From Rhodoferax ferrireducens T118 (GTDB taxonomy: Bacteria > Pseudomonadota > Gammaproteobacteria > Burkholderiales > Burkholderiaceae_C): 64,000 nt of DNA. Under the pieces are notes generated by a model. That model had not been told where the DNA came from. It did no database searches and was given only the letters and a program-made list of their open reading frames with translations. Positions 1 to 9,380 of the stretch are shown one piece after another. Numbering within the stretch: position 1 is the first letter of the stretch; each line of letters begins with the position of its first letter. Location: NCBI RefSeq assembly GCF_000013605.1, contig NC_007908.1, positions 4,402,001 to 4,466,000 on the forward strand, in the 5' to 3' direction. Made by a program: the position numbers and the translations under genes.

Positions 1-2
1 TC

Positions 3-677
3 AGCGTGATCGATGGCATCGCCTTCCAGACCAACATCCTGGCTCTGAACGCGGCGGTGGAAGCGGCGCGCGCGGGCGAGCAGGGGCGTGGTTTCGCTGT
101 GGTAGCCAGTGAAGTGCGGTCCTTGGCGGGACGTTCGGCCAACGCCGCCAAGGAAATCAAGAGCCTGATCAATACCAGCGTCGAGCGGGTTGAGCAGGGC
201 ACTGCGCAGGTCGATCAGGCCGGCGCCACCATGACCGAAGTGGTCGGTTCAATCCGCCGCGTCACCGACCTCATGGGCGAGATCACGGCCGCCAGCGTCG
301 AACAAAGCCAGGGCGTGGCGCAAGTCGGCGAGGCTGTAACGCAGATGGACCAGACGACGCAACAGAATGCTGCGCTGGTGGAAGAGATGGCGGCGGCCGC
401 TTCGAGCCTGCAGACACAGGCACAGGATCTGGTCGGGACAGTCGCGGTGTTCAAGCTGTCGCAGGACGATGTCGGCGGCAGGGCGCACAACACGACGCCG
501 CAACGGACGATCAACACCCACCCCACCCCGGTCGACAGAACACTGGAAAGTGGCGCCAAGACAAAAATCGTTCCCAGTCCTGCGCCGCGCTCGCTGGCAG
601 CTCCCGTGACGACCGCGCACAAAACCCCGCGAGCCGCCACCGCCAATGCGGGTGGGGATGACTGGGAAAGCTTCTAA
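3..677 (+). CDS. Methyl-accepting chemotaxis protein, C-terminal part
   Basis: The window opens inside this gene, so the sensor, membrane segments and HAMP domain are missing. The visible part starts in the highly conserved hairpin tip of the cytoplasmic signalling domain ([18 protein letters not shown]), which contacts CheA and CheW, and continues through the descending coiled-coil helix. Gln/Glu pairs typical of adaptation methylation sites follow ([18 protein letters not shown]). A Pro/Thr/Ala-rich linker leads to a C-terminal DDWESF, which resembles the NWETF pentapeptide that docks CheR and CheB in Tar/Tsr-type receptors. The ligand cannot be inferred without the N-terminus. Confidence 0.95.
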   Translation, partial: SVIDGIAFQTNILALNAAVEAARAGEQGRGFAVVASEVRSLAGRSANAAKEIKSLINTSVERVEQGTAQVDQAGATMTEVVGSIRRVTDLMGEITAASVEQSQGVAQVGEAVTQMDQTTQQNAALVEEMAAAASSLQTQAQDLVGTVAVFKLSQDDVGGRAHNTTPQRTINTHPTPVDRTLESGAKTKIVPSPAPRSLAAPVTTAHKTPRAATANAGGDDWESF

Positions 678-802
678 GGTCACGTCTCGACATTCGCGGT
701 AGCCAAGACGGGTTTTTGACCCGGCACAGCCAAAAGCTGCGGGCCTGCAGCCACGCTGCGGCTATTGGATGTGATGTGATGTGATGGGGGTTCGGCTTGG
801 CA

Positions 803-3223
803 TCACTTGATGCACACCGACCTGACCATCTTGATGTCGGTCAGGCCCATCATGATTTTCTCCATGCCGTCCATCTTCAAGGTCCGCATGCCGCCTTCCA
901 CCGCGGCGGCAAAAATCTCGGCGACGCGGGCACGCTCCTGGATCAGTTTCTTGATGCCGTCGTCGGCGATCAGCAGCTCATGCAGGCCGATGCGGCCTTT
1001 GTAGCCGGTGTTGTGGCACTTGTCGCAGCCTACATGGCGGTAAAACCGCAGTTGGCCGTCCTGATCGTATTGCCGGTGCCAGCTCGCGATCAATCTATCG
1101 GTTTCACCTTCATAGTCGGCCGCCCAGGCTTGCGAGTGCCGCAGCTCATCAGAATATTCGGCCGCAAACAGGCGCAGCTCTTCGGCATCGGGCACATAGG
1201 CTTCCTTGCAGTCACACAGCTTTTTGGCCAGCCGCTGCGCCAGAATGCCCAACAGCGCATCGGCAAAGTTGAAGGGGTCCATGCCCATGTCCAGCAGGCG
1301 GGTGATGGATTCCGGCGCCGAGTTGGTGTGCAGGGTCGAGAACACCAGGTGGCCGGTGAGCGACGCTTCGATGCCCATCGCCACCGTTTCCTTGTCGCGC
1401 GACTCGCCGACCATGATGATGTCGGGGTCGGCGCGCAAGAAGGCCCGCATGATGAGCGCAAAGTCGATGCCGGCTTTGCGGTTGATCTGGACCTGGCGCA
1501 GTCCTTTTTGCGTGATTTCCACCGGGTCTTCGGCCGTCCAGATTTTGGTGTCGGGCGTGTTGAGATGCTTGAGGATGGAGTGCAGCGTGGTGGTTTTGCC
1601 CGAGCCGGTCGGGCCGCACACGTAAAACAAGCCGTACGGCTTCTCGACGGTGCGAATGACGCGCTCCATGTTGTGCGGGGTGAGGCCCAGCTTGTCCATG
1701 GGGATCGGCTCCCCGGCGGCCAGAATCCGCATCACCACGTCTTCCACCCCGCCAGCGGACGGTATGGTGGCCACCCGCAGTTCAATGTCGAGCGGACCGT
1801 ATTTTTTAAACTTGATCTTGCCGTCCTGGGGCCGGCGGCGCTCTGAAATGTCGAGGTCGCACATGATCTTCAAACGGGTCACCATGGCCTGGCGAAAATG
1901 GGCCGGAACCTCGATATACGGCTGCAGCGTGCCATCGATGCGGAATCGGATGCCGGTTTTAAGCTTGCCCGGCATCGGCTCAATGTGAATATCGGACACA
2001 CCCTGCTTGTAGGCGTCAATGATGACCTTGTTGACGAACTTCACGAGTTCGTTGTCAGCCGCCGCCGACTCCAGCGAGTCGTCATTGCTGCCGTCGTCAA
2101 TGGCCCCGCCGTCCATGTCAGCCAGCAACTCGTCGATCGACCCGCCCGCCGCTTCCAGACCGAAGATCTGACCCAAAGTATCGGCAAATTCGGTTTGCGT
2201 TGTGACCCGGTAGGAGAATCTGATGATGCGGGGAAATACCTGCGGCACCACGCGCGAGCTGAGCGCCGCCTCGGGGTCCACACACATGATGACCAGGCCA
2301 TCGGGCGACTCCTCCAGCGGTATCCACCCCTGCTGTTCAATGAACTCGCGCTTGAGCGGACCATGCAGCATCTCCGAGCGGATGCGCCCCGCACTGAAGG
2401 GCTCATAGGGCACGCCAAAAAACTTGGCCAGTGAGGGGCCAATCTGGGCTGGCCGGACCTGGTACTGCGTGATCAAGACCTGCTCCACCGACTTGCCCTC
2501 GACGCGCGCCTGCTGCAGGCAATGCTCAAGCTCCTGCGCCGACATCACACCGTCGGCGACCAAACCATCGTATTTGGTGGCCATGCGCCGCGCGCTCGCT
2601 TCCGCCTTCTGGATCCGTTGCCGAATGGCGGTGCCCAGTGTTTTGCACAGTTGCGACACGCCTTCCACTTCAAGCTCTCCAAAGGGCTGATCGTTTTTGT
2701 TGTTGATGACCTGCAGCACGCCATAAAGCGTCTTGCCTTCAAGAATAGGGGCCACCAGCATCTGCCGCGTTCGGTAGCCCGATCGTTTGTCCACTTCCTT
2801 GAGAAAGGTCAGGGCCGGGTGTATTTGCTTGAGCGCGTCGTCGTCATAGACGTCGGGCAGGTTGAGCAGTCGTCGGCTAAAGGCAACGTAACCGGCAATA
2901 CTTTGGGGCGTGATCGGCAACTTGAGGTCCCGGCTGCTGTTGAGCCCGGTCTTGACCTTGGAGACAATGGCACTCTGGTCCTCATTGACGGCATAAAGAG
3001 TCAGACGGTCGGCATTGAACAGTTTGCAGATATCCTGGCTCGCCTCCAGCATGATCTGCTCCAGATTCTCGGTTTCGTGGATCCGGGTGGTAACCTGTTG
3101 CAACTGCTTGTAAAACAGGGCTTCAAACAGCATGCCCCGTTTCTCGCTGGGCAGCTTTTGTGATTCAAAAAAAACCTGCTCGGAATTTCTCTCGCCACTG
3201 ACCGGTTTAATCACGGCGCTCAT
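803..3223 (-). CDS. GAF-domain GspE/PilB-family secretion ATPase
   Basis: 806 aa. An N-terminal GAF-like sensor domain (about residues 30-205) precedes an MshEN/GspE N-terminal-like region (about 220-360) and a complete type II secretion/type IV pilus hexameric ATPase domain. The Walker A motif GPTGSGKTTT is at about 535, the Walker B-like DPDIIMVGESRD at about 597, and the His box near 622. The CDC...CDKC cysteines (about 672-735) form the usual zinc site of GspE/PilB. No pilin, PilC or secretin gene is nearby. Instead it heads a minus-strand series with a metallohydrolase, an FHA protein, a phosphatase and a kinase. The stop of the upstream MBL gene overlaps its start by 4 bp. The motor identity is firm; the machine it drives is unknown. 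Confidence 0.93.
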   Translation of the reverse strand: MSAVIKPVSGERNSEQVFFESQKLPSEKRGMLFEALFYKQLQQVTTRIHETENLEQIMLEASQDICKLFNADRLTLYAVNEDQSAIVSKVKTGLNSSRDLKLPITPQSIAGYVAFSRRLLNLPDVYDDDALKQIHPALTFLKEVDKRSGYRTRQMLVAPILEGKTLYGVLQVINNKNDQPFGELEVEGVSQLCKTLGTAIRQRIQKAEASARRMATKYDGLVADGVMSAQELEHCLQQARVEGKSVEQVLITQYQVRPAQIGPSLAKFFGVPYEPFSAGRIRSEMLHGPLKREFIEQQGWIPLEESPDGLVIMCVDPEAALSSRVVPQVFPRIIRFSYRVTTQTEFADTLGQIFGLEAAGGSIDELLADMDGGAIDDGSNDDSLESAAADNELVKFVNKVIIDAYKQGVSDIHIEPMPGKLKTGIRFRIDGTLQPYIEVPAHFRQAMVTRLKIMCDLDISERRRPQDGKIKFKKYGPLDIELRVATIPSAGGVEDVVMRILAAGEPIPMDKLGLTPHNMERVIRTVEKPYGLFYVCGPTGSGKTTTLHSILKHLNTPDTKIWTAEDPVEITQKGLRQVQINRKAGIDFALIMRAFLRADPDIIMVGESRDKETVAMGIEASLTGHLVFSTLHTNSAPESITRLLDMGMDPFNFADALLGILAQRLAKKLCDCKEAYVPDAEELRLFAAEYSDELRHSQAWAADYEGETDRLIASWHRQYDQDGQLRFYRHVGCDKCHNTGYKGRIGLHELLIADDGIKKLIQERARVAEIFAAAVEGGMRTLKMDGMEKIMMGLTDIKMVRSVCIK

Positions 3224-4011
3224 AACTCAAACTCCTGCCCGGCGCGCAACCAGCGAATATCGTGCGTCACATGGGGTCCATTGGCCAAGGTCTGATCAAA
3301 ACGCTGAATCTCGGCCATGATCAACTCGGTTTCCGCGGGCTTGGTGTGGGTGATGTAAATAGGATAAGCAGCGCCGGGCGCGATGCAGTCCAGTTCGTCG
3401 GCCAGTACGTGGGGTGACAGGTGCAGGCTGCGTTGTGCCAAGTCTTTTTCGCGGTTGCTGAAGGCGGTTTCGATCACCAGCATCGCCACATTGAGTTGGT
3501 TGAGCCGGTCCCAGAATGCCGGGTTGCGTTCGGTGTCACCGGTGAACACCCAGCAGCCGTTTCCTGCGGTAACGGCAAAACCCACAGCGGGGACGGTGTG
3601 CACCGCAGGCAAAACCTCCACCAGCTTGCGCCCGAATTGCAGGGTCTGGCCCACCTGGATTTCATGAAAACTGACAAAGGGCGCCTCTGGCGTTGGAAGG
3701 CGAGCGAAATCGGGCCAGATGACATCATTAAAAATATGTTTTTCCAAGGCGGCGATGGTGCCAGCGAGTGCATGAATCTGCACTGGCGTCGTGCGCCGGG
3801 CGGCAATCGCGTCCACCATCAAGGGCAGGGCAAGCACGTGGTCCAGGTGCGAGTGCGTGAGCAAGACGTGCTCAATGCCGCTCATTTCATCCGGCGTGAG
3901 GTCACCGACCCCGGTGCCGGCGTCAATCAACACGTCCCCATCGATCAGGAATGACGTGGTTCGACAATCCTTTGAGATCGCGCCTGAACAGCCCAGTACA
4001 CGTACTTTCAT
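3220..4011 (-). CDS. Metallo-beta-lactamase-fold hydrolase, class II cyclic-nucleotide phosphodiesterase-like
   Basis: 263 aa with no signal peptide. The metal-binding signature THSHLDH is at residues 52-58, and further ligands are probably in the FTGDTERN segment. The N-terminal VRVLGCSGAISKDCRTTSF and the late YITHTKPAE motif resemble class II 3',5'-cyclic nucleotide phosphodiesterases and related RNase Z-like hydrolases. A cAMP/cGMP phosphodiesterase role would suit its position next to a GAF-domain ATPase and a Ser/Thr kinase, but the substrate is inference. The start overlaps nothing upstream; its last 4 bp overlap the GspE-like gene, which suggests coupled translation. Confidence 0.85.
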   Translation of the reverse strand: MKVRVLGCSGAISKDCRTTSFLIDGDVLIDAGTGVGDLTPDEMSGIEHVLLTHSHLDHVLALPLMVDAIAARRTTPVQIHALAGTIAALEKHIFNDVIWPDFARLPTPEAPFVSFHEIQVGQTLQFGRKLVEVLPAVHTVPAVGFAVTAGNGCWVFTGDTERNPAFWDRLNQLNVAMLVIETAFSNREKDLAQRSLHLSPHVLADELDCIAPGAAYPIYITHTKPAETELIMAEIQRFDQTLANGPHVTHDIRWLRAGQEFEL

Positions 4012-4104
4012 GCCGAATGCTTTGAAAAATATCCCATAACGCCTCGCTGTACGTGATCTTGACCCGTCAGGCCGGACCGCAAGCCTGGCCTGTCATCGGC
4101 CAGC

Positions 4105-4782
4105 TCAAGCCTGAACAAACTGCATTTGGGTCCCGGCCAGCTCAATCAGATCGCCATTTTTCAAGGCCACCTGCTCTGCCCCGACGGGCGCCCCGTTGAG
4201 GGTCGGGTTGCCCGCCCCTTCAACGTGATGCACGACAAAACCACGCTGGCGTCGGGTGATCGCGGCAACGGCGACACCCGGCTTGCCGATCGTGGTGACT
4301 ACTTTGGTCAAGGGCACTTCACGGCCGGCCGCAGCCCCTGACAAGACCTTGATTGCGGCGCCCGGCGGCTCGGCACTCGCTTGCGCCGCGAAACCAGCGC
4401 TCGCGGGCGGCGTCAACGACGTCGGTGCAGCGGATGGCGCCAACCCGCTGGCACCCGCTTTGACCATCATGGTCTTTTCATAACTCTCGCCGAGCACATC
4501 GCTGACAAATTTGATCTTGTATTTGCCGACTTCGACCGAGTCACCATCCTGGAGCAACTGCTTCTTGATCGCCTTGCCGTTCACGTAGGTGCCATTGGTG
4601 CTGTTCAGGTCTTCCAGATAAACCTGTCCACCCGTCATTTGCACCACCGCATGCTCGCCGCTGACTGCCAGGTTGTCGATCACGATGTCGTTGTACGGCC
4701 GCCGGCCCAGCGTCGTGCGGTCCTTTGTCAATTGGACTTCCTTGATGACAACACCGTCGATCGATACGATCATTTTCGGCAT
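4105..4782 (-). CDS. FHA domain protein
   Basis: 225 aa, cytoplasmic. The N-terminal forkhead-associated domain (about residues 22-90) has the phosphothreonine-binding landmarks: Gly-Arg in LGRRPYNDI, Ser-Gly-Glu-His in AVSGEHAVV, and the LNSTNGTYVNG turn. An Ala/Pro/Ser-rich linker leads to a second, weaker FHA-like module (about 147-225, with TIGKPG, NPTLNGAPV and LKNGDLIEL) that lacks the canonical Ser-His pair. It sits between the MBL hydrolase and the PP2C phosphatase/kinase pair, so it probably reads kinase-made phosphothreonine marks. The direct partner is not shown by the sequence. Confidence 0.92.
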   Translation of the reverse strand: MPKMIVSIDGVVIKEVQLTKDRTTLGRRPYNDIVIDNLAVSGEHAVVQMTGGQVYLEDLNSTNGTYVNGKAIKKQLLQDGDSVEVGKYKIKFVSDVLGESYEKTMMVKAGASGLAPSAAPTSLTPPASAGFAAQASAEPPGAAIKVLSGAAAGREVPLTKVVTTIGKPGVAVAAITRRQRGFVVHHVEGAGNPTLNGAPVGAEQVALKNGDLIELAGTQMQFVQA

Positions 4783-4830
4783 GACCGACTCCTGTTCCTG
4801 AAATTGATTATTGGGTTTCTCATGCGCTAG

Positions 4831-5616
4831 CTATTTACCAAGCAATCTGGCCATCAATCCGCGCTTGTCCGGGCTGGCTGAAGCTTGAATCAACAATACC
4901 GTGATGTTATCGCGTCCGCCATTCTGGTTGGCCAAGGTTACCAGCTCTTGCACCATTGGCAGCAGTGATATGCCATGTTGCAGGACTTCCGCAATCGCGG
5001 CGTCTGGCATCATGTCAGAAAGTCCATCGGAACACATCAAATAAATATCACCAGGCTCGACGCGATGCTCGTTGAGTTCCAGTGAAACCACATTGTCCAC
5101 GCCCAGTGCCCGGGTGACCAGGTTTTTGTTGGGCGCTGTCGCCGCCTGCTCGGGCGTTAACAATCCGGCGTCAATTTGCTCCTGCAGCAGCGAATGGTCC
5201 TTGGTGATCTGCAGCAGGGTGTTGCCACGCCAGCGATAACAGCGGGAATCTCCGACATGCCCTAACAACAAGCGGTTGTCCAGAAAAACGCCGACCACCA
5301 GGGTGGTTCCCATACCCGCATAATGCCGGTTGGAGCAGGAGGCAGCAAAAATGGAGCGGTTGGCATTGTCGACACAAATCTCAATGGCGCGCCTGACTTC
5401 CCCGGCGTTGGCCTGCGGGCTGGCCTCGGATAACCAGCGCGCCAATTCGGACTTGATATAGGCGGTCGCCATGCCACTGGCAATCTCACCAGCGTTGTAA
5501 CCTCCCATGCCATCCGCCAAAACACCCAGGTTTGTGGCTGCATCAAAAGCCACGGAATCTTCGTTGTTTTCCCGGACCCGGCCCGGGTCAGTCTGTGTAC
5601 AGAAGGTGTAATTCAT
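4831..5616 (-). CDS. PP2C-family Ser/Thr protein phosphatase (Stp1/PrpC-like)
   Basis: 261 aa, a typical length for bacterial single-domain PP2C enzymes. Metal-binding acidic motifs are present: RENNEDS near the N-terminus, ADGMGGY at 34-40, the central GHVGDSR, CSDGLSDM at about 190 and the terminal GGRDNITVLL. The start codon lies 12 bp downstream of the stop of the CHASE2 kinase gene, so the two form a kinase/phosphatase pair in one operon. It presumably reverses phosphorylation by that kinase and controls what the neighbouring FHA protein binds. Confidence 0.95.
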   Translation of the reverse strand: MNYTFCTQTDPGRVRENNEDSVAFDAATNLGVLADGMGGYNAGEIASGMATAYIKSELARWLSEASPQANAGEVRRAIEICVDNANRSIFAASCSNRHYAGMGTTLVVGVFLDNRLLLGHVGDSRCYRWRGNTLLQITKDHSLLQEQIDAGLLTPEQAATAPNKNLVTRALGVDNVVSLELNEHRVEPGDIYLMCSDGLSDMMPDAAIAEVLQHGISLLPMVQELVTLANQNGGRDNITVLLIQASASPDKRGLMARLLGK

Positions 5617-5628
5617 GGAGGTACCAGG

Positions 5629-8352
5629 CTAGGTGTCAAGGCCGCCTGCTTTGGCGCTGGGCGGTTTCAACGTGGAGGTTGTGCTGGCGAGCACGACCGT
5701 TTTTTCAAATTCTGTCGCCGATGCAGGAACGGTTGCCACAAACTGCGCCGTTTTTTCAGCCACGGATGACGCCTGCCGGTCTGCCGTCGGTACGGCACCG
5801 CCAAGCGCCGCCACGTCACCCATCAGTGCCGATAATACCGCCCGCAGCTCAAAGGCAAACTGAGCCCCATCCTGGTAGCGGGCCTCTGGGCGTTTGCTCA
5901 GTGACACCGCGACCACGCGCGCCAGCGCCGCTGGCAACGCCGGGCGGATGCTGCAAATGTCGCGCGCCTCATCATTCGCAATTTTGGACATCAACTCGGC
6001 CATGGAGTCACCACGGAAGGGCAGCACGCCTGTCAACAGCTGGAACAGCATGACACCGAGCGAATAGAGATCCGATCGACCATCCACTTTTTTACCGGCG
6101 AGTTGCTCGGGCGACATGAAACTGGGAGTACCCCACACCAGGCCGGTCCTGGTTTTGCTCGAATCGGTGATGCGCGCAATTCCAAAGTCAGTCACCTTCA
6201 AGGTGTCGCTCTCGAGCTCGTACATGATGTTGGCCGGCTTGATGTCGCGGTGCACCACATGCTGGTGGTGGGCATAGTCCAGCGCCTGCGCCACCCGCAC
6301 CACGATGGAAAGCACGGTGGGTACTGCCAGCAAACGACCCCCCTGGCAGTAGTCGGCCAAGTCCTTGCCCTTGAGGAACTCCATGGCAATATAGGCCAGA
6401 TCGTGCTCCTCGCCAGCGTCAAAAATCGTCACGATATTCTGGTGCTGTAAACGCCCGGCCGTTTCGGCTTCGCGGAAAAAGCGTTCCCTCGCATCCACCA
6501 GTTCATCACCTTCAAATTCCTTACTCAGCGCCAGGGTCTTGATCGCCACCACCCGGCCAATTTTCGGGTCTCTACCCAAATACACCACACCCATCGCGCC
6601 TTTGCCAAGTTCTTTTTCCACTTGGTAACGCCCCAGCATGGGCTTCTCAATCGCGCCAGCGTCGAACCGCAGGGCGCCCCCCGGACGGGAAATGCTGCCA
6701 CCGATCAGCACGGCTTCTGACGGATTCCCGGCCTGGTTCAACTTCAGTTTGATATCTTTGTAGTCCTTGCTGTAGGTCGCCATGTATTGATACACCGCCC
6801 CGGCCTTGTCCGATTGGCACTTGCCTTCGAAGTCAAGTGCCAGGCGGCACAAATCACCCATCACCGCCTCTGTCATGGGCACGCGGCGGAACCGGTCAAA
6901 GGCCATGTCGAGCTGGCCCTGCCCCTGCAGCGCCAAGCCCATCATGCGCTTGGTTTCAGCCGACTCTTCATCCGGCTTGGACTTGTCGGCCTGCGGCATC
7001 AAGAATCGCTTGGTCGTCAGGGCCAGATGCCCGATCAGCAGCAGCGTCGCCGGAAACACCAGCTTCAGCCACAGCGCCGCGCCCGACAACAGGCCAAACT
7101 CGGTGCCCAGTAAAACCGTCAATAACAGCAGGGTGATCACGGCTGCCCGACCCGCCGGCAAGCGTGGCAAGGCGGCAATGAGATAGGCGCTGGCCAGGAG
7201 CAACAGCGCCAGCCTGGCCCCGGCACCCCAGCCTGGCTGAACAATAAAGTGCTCGCCCAAGATGCTCGACGTCACATGCGCAATCGCTTCTGCGGGCGAC
7301 AAGGCCGGGTTGCCAGGCACAGGGAACTGGGTACCCACGCCCGTTGCCGTGACCCCAATGATGACAATCTTGTCTGCATATTTGGAGGCAAGGATTTTGC
7401 CGCTGAGCACATCGTCAAAAGAATCCACGCTAAAGGCCGGTTTGCCGTCACGCGCTTGATAGAACTGGGGCAACATGCGCGCCGCCGCATCGGTTTTTAC
7501 GCGCAGTTGGCCGATTTGCACTGATTCACCCTCATGGAGCGCGATATCAGCGGTGCTCAGGTTAAGACTTTGGGTGGCGGCCAGTAGCGCCACCGAGGGC
7601 ACCGCCTTGCCGTCGTAATTGACCAGCAGGGGCTCAAATCGAACGGCGCCGTCCACGTCCTGCGTCTGGTTCAGGTGACCGATACCGGCTGCGGCCGCCC
7701 CCAGGCGCTCGATGGGCTGCTGCCCTCTGAGCGCTGGCAGCGAGAAAGCGCTGTTTTCATCGAGCGCACTCTTGAGCGCAAACGCGGGCAGGGGCTGGTC
7801 GGCGTTGCCTTGGGGTTCGCCCAAGGTGAAAGACGAAGCCAGGATGACGTTGCCGGCGCTTTTGAGACTCGCCGCCAGTTGACCATCGGTGTCGAGTGCT
7901 GTCTCGGCTTCGGTCATCACCCGCGCCAGCTGTTCACTCCGAGCGGAGGGGGTGCCGGCTGGATCGGCGTCGGCGCCCAGCACCTCTTTCATTTTGCGAA
8001 TGTAGCTCAGACCCCGGTCAACCTGGGGTTCAAAAAAGAACACGGCATAAACCACGACCTTGGATTTGGCGGTCGCCAACTTGTCAATCAACTGGGCATG
8101 AATACCACGTGGCCAGGGCCAGCGACCGATGTTGGCAATACTCCGATCATCAATGGCGATGACGGCGATCCGGTCGGACGGATGGCGCGAGCTGCTGGTG
8201 TTGGTGCTGGCGACGTCATAAAACCGCCGTTCCAAGGTGCCAATAAAGTCGCTGCCCAGGTACAGCAGCACCACAATGAGCACAACCAAGACACCCACAA
8301 ACCCGTCGGTGCGCCAGAAAGAACCCGATTCAGATAAAGAAGATTTCGCCAC
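5629..8352 (-). CDS. CHASE2-sensor transmembrane Ser/Thr protein kinase
   Basis: 907 aa. A single N-terminal membrane helix (about 15-37) is followed by a periplasmic CHASE2 domain (about 45-365). A cluster of hydrophobic segments (about 371-441) then returns the chain to the cytoplasm. A linker with tetratricopeptide-like character precedes a Hanks-type kinase domain (about 575-840). The glycine loop LGKGAMGVVYLG is at 577, the VAIK lysine follows, HRDIKPAN is at about 698, and TDFGIARI at about 719. A C-terminal Ser/Thr-rich tail could be autophosphorylated. The architecture means an extracytoplasmic cue is passed to Ser/Thr phosphorylation, with the co-transcribed phosphatase and FHA protein as likely partners. 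Confidence 0.95.
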   Translation of the reverse strand: MAKSSLSESGSFWRTDGFVGVLVVLIVVLLYLGSDFIGTLERRFYDVASTNTSSSRHPSDRIAVIAIDDRSIANIGRWPWPRGIHAQLIDKLATAKSKVVVYAVFFFEPQVDRGLSYIRKMKEVLGADADPAGTPSARSEQLARVMTEAETALDTDGQLAASLKSAGNVILASSFTLGEPQGNADQPLPAFALKSALDENSAFSLPALRGQQPIERLGAAAAGIGHLNQTQDVDGAVRFEPLLVNYDGKAVPSVALLAATQSLNLSTADIALHEGESVQIGQLRVKTDAAARMLPQFYQARDGKPAFSVDSFDDVLSGKILASKYADKIVIIGVTATGVGTQFPVPGNPALSPAEAIAHVTSSILGEHFIVQPGWGAGARLALLLLASAYLIAALPRLPAGRAAVITLLLLTVLLGTEFGLLSGAALWLKLVFPATLLLIGHLALTTKRFLMPQADKSKPDEESAETKRMMGLALQGQGQLDMAFDRFRRVPMTEAVMGDLCRLALDFEGKCQSDKAGAVYQYMATYSKDYKDIKLKLNQAGNPSEAVLIGGSISRPGGALRFDAGAIEKPMLGRYQVEKELGKGAMGVVYLGRDPKIGRVVAIKTLALSKEFEGDELVDARERFFREAETAGRLQHQNIVTIFDAGEEHDLAYIAMEFLKGKDLADYCQGGRLLAVPTVLSIVVRVAQALDYAHHQHVVHRDIKPANIMYELESDTLKVTDFGIARITDSSKTRTGLVWGTPSFMSPEQLAGKKVDGRSDLYSLGVMLFQLLTGVLPFRGDSMAELMSKIANDEARDICSIRPALPAALARVVAVSLSKRPEARYQDGAQFAFELRAVLSALMGDVAALGGAVPTADRQASSVAEKTAQFVATVPASATEFEKTVVLASTTSTLKPPSAKAGGLDT

Positions 8353-8560
8353 CCGGCACCTTTAACCCTTTGTGTAGCTGAAACCGATCAGCGGCGCACC
8401 AGCCCGCAAGATGTCAAACGCAAAGATCCAGCGCAAGGCTACAGTAGCAGATGGAACCACCGTCAACAAGAGGCATCTTGAAGAAATTTCGCAGCTTTGT
8501 GCAAAAAAATGCCGAACAAGCCACGGGCAGCCACAACCCTGCGTGCGCCTTGGCATCGAC

Positions 8561-9259
8561 TCAGGTGGGTGGTAGCCGGCGTTTCTTGAGTGCCGCGCCC
8601 ATCGCCAGCACGCCCAGCGCGCCCACCAAGCCGAAGCCATAGTGCCACACCATGGACTGGGGTAAATAGTTTTGCACGGCGGGATCACTGTGCGCCATGG
8701 TGCCGGCAATCCACCCCAGCAACATACCACCGACCGTGATGATCACCGGGAAGCGGTCCATCAGTTTGAGCACCAGTTGACTGCCCCAAATAATGATCGG
8801 AACGCTGACCAGCAAACCAAAAATCACCAGCGGCAACTGGTGCTGGCTGCCAGCGCCTGTGGCCGCACCGGCGATGGCGATGACGTTGTCGATGCTCATC
8901 ACCAGATCGGCAATGATCACGGTCTTGACCGCCGCCCACAGCTGGTCACTGGCCTGAATACTGTTGTGCCCGTTTTCGTCCTGCGGCAGCAGCAACTTGA
9001 CGCCGATCCACAACAACAAGGCGGCACCGACCAGCTTCAAAAATGGCACCTGCAGCAAAGTCAAGGCGAAGGCGATCAGGATGACACGCAGCACAATCGC
9101 CCCCGCCGTCCCCCACAAAATGCCCTTCAGGCGCTGGTGCACCGGCAGCTGGCGGCAAGCCAGGGCGATCACCACGGCATTGTCACCACCGAGCAAAATA
9201 TCGATCATGATGATCTGACCGACAGCGAACCAAAAGTGAGCGGTGAGAAATTCTTCCAC
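8561..9259 (-). CDS. TerC/YjbE-family integral membrane protein
   Basis: 232 aa with about seven hydrophobic segments. Two intramembrane acidic motifs of the TerC family are visible: DILLGGDNAVVIALACR near the N-terminus and ADLVMSIDNVIAIAG in the middle. Family members are linked to tellurite resistance and, in the YjbE/Alx branch, to manganese export, sometimes under riboswitch control. I see no riboswitch-like leader here. It lies just downstream of the sucCD terminator, so it is probably transcribed separately. The family is firm; the transported ion is inference. Confidence 0.9.
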   Translation of the reverse strand: MEEFLTAHFWFAVGQIIMIDILLGGDNAVVIALACRQLPVHQRLKGILWGTAGAIVLRVILIAFALTLLQVPFLKLVGAALLLWIGVKLLLPQDENGHNSIQASDQLWAAVKTVIIADLVMSIDNVIAIAGAATGAGSQHQLPLVIFGLLVSVPIIIWGSQLVLKLMDRFPVIITVGGMLLGWIAGTMAHSDPAVQNYLPQSMVWHYGFGLVGALGVLAMGAALKKRRLPPT

Positions 9260-9290
9260 GGTGCTGGGTCTCTATGAATGCCTGAGGCTT

Positions 9291-9330
9291 ATAAACAACA
9301 AAGCCGAATTGTCCCTGGGGCAATCCGGCT
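9291..9330 (-). terminator. Rho-independent terminator of sucCD
   Basis: On the minus strand the stem AGCCGGATTG / CAATTCGGCT pairs over 10 bp with one G-U wobble around a 9-nt loop. It is followed directly by a T-rich tail (TTTGTTGTTT). It begins about 50 bp after the sucD stop codon and ends before the TerC gene, which fits a terminator of the sucC-sucD transcript. Confidence 0.8.
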
Positions 9331-9380
9331 AGGTGGGTTGAGTGCTGCCGTTGGGGCGCACCGATAAAGGCGACTCGCCT

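Noticed and set aside
768..791. Short tandem repeat of GATGT between the chemoreceptor and the ATPase gene
   Set aside because: Only about three and a half 5-bp units. No sign of a functional repeat array.
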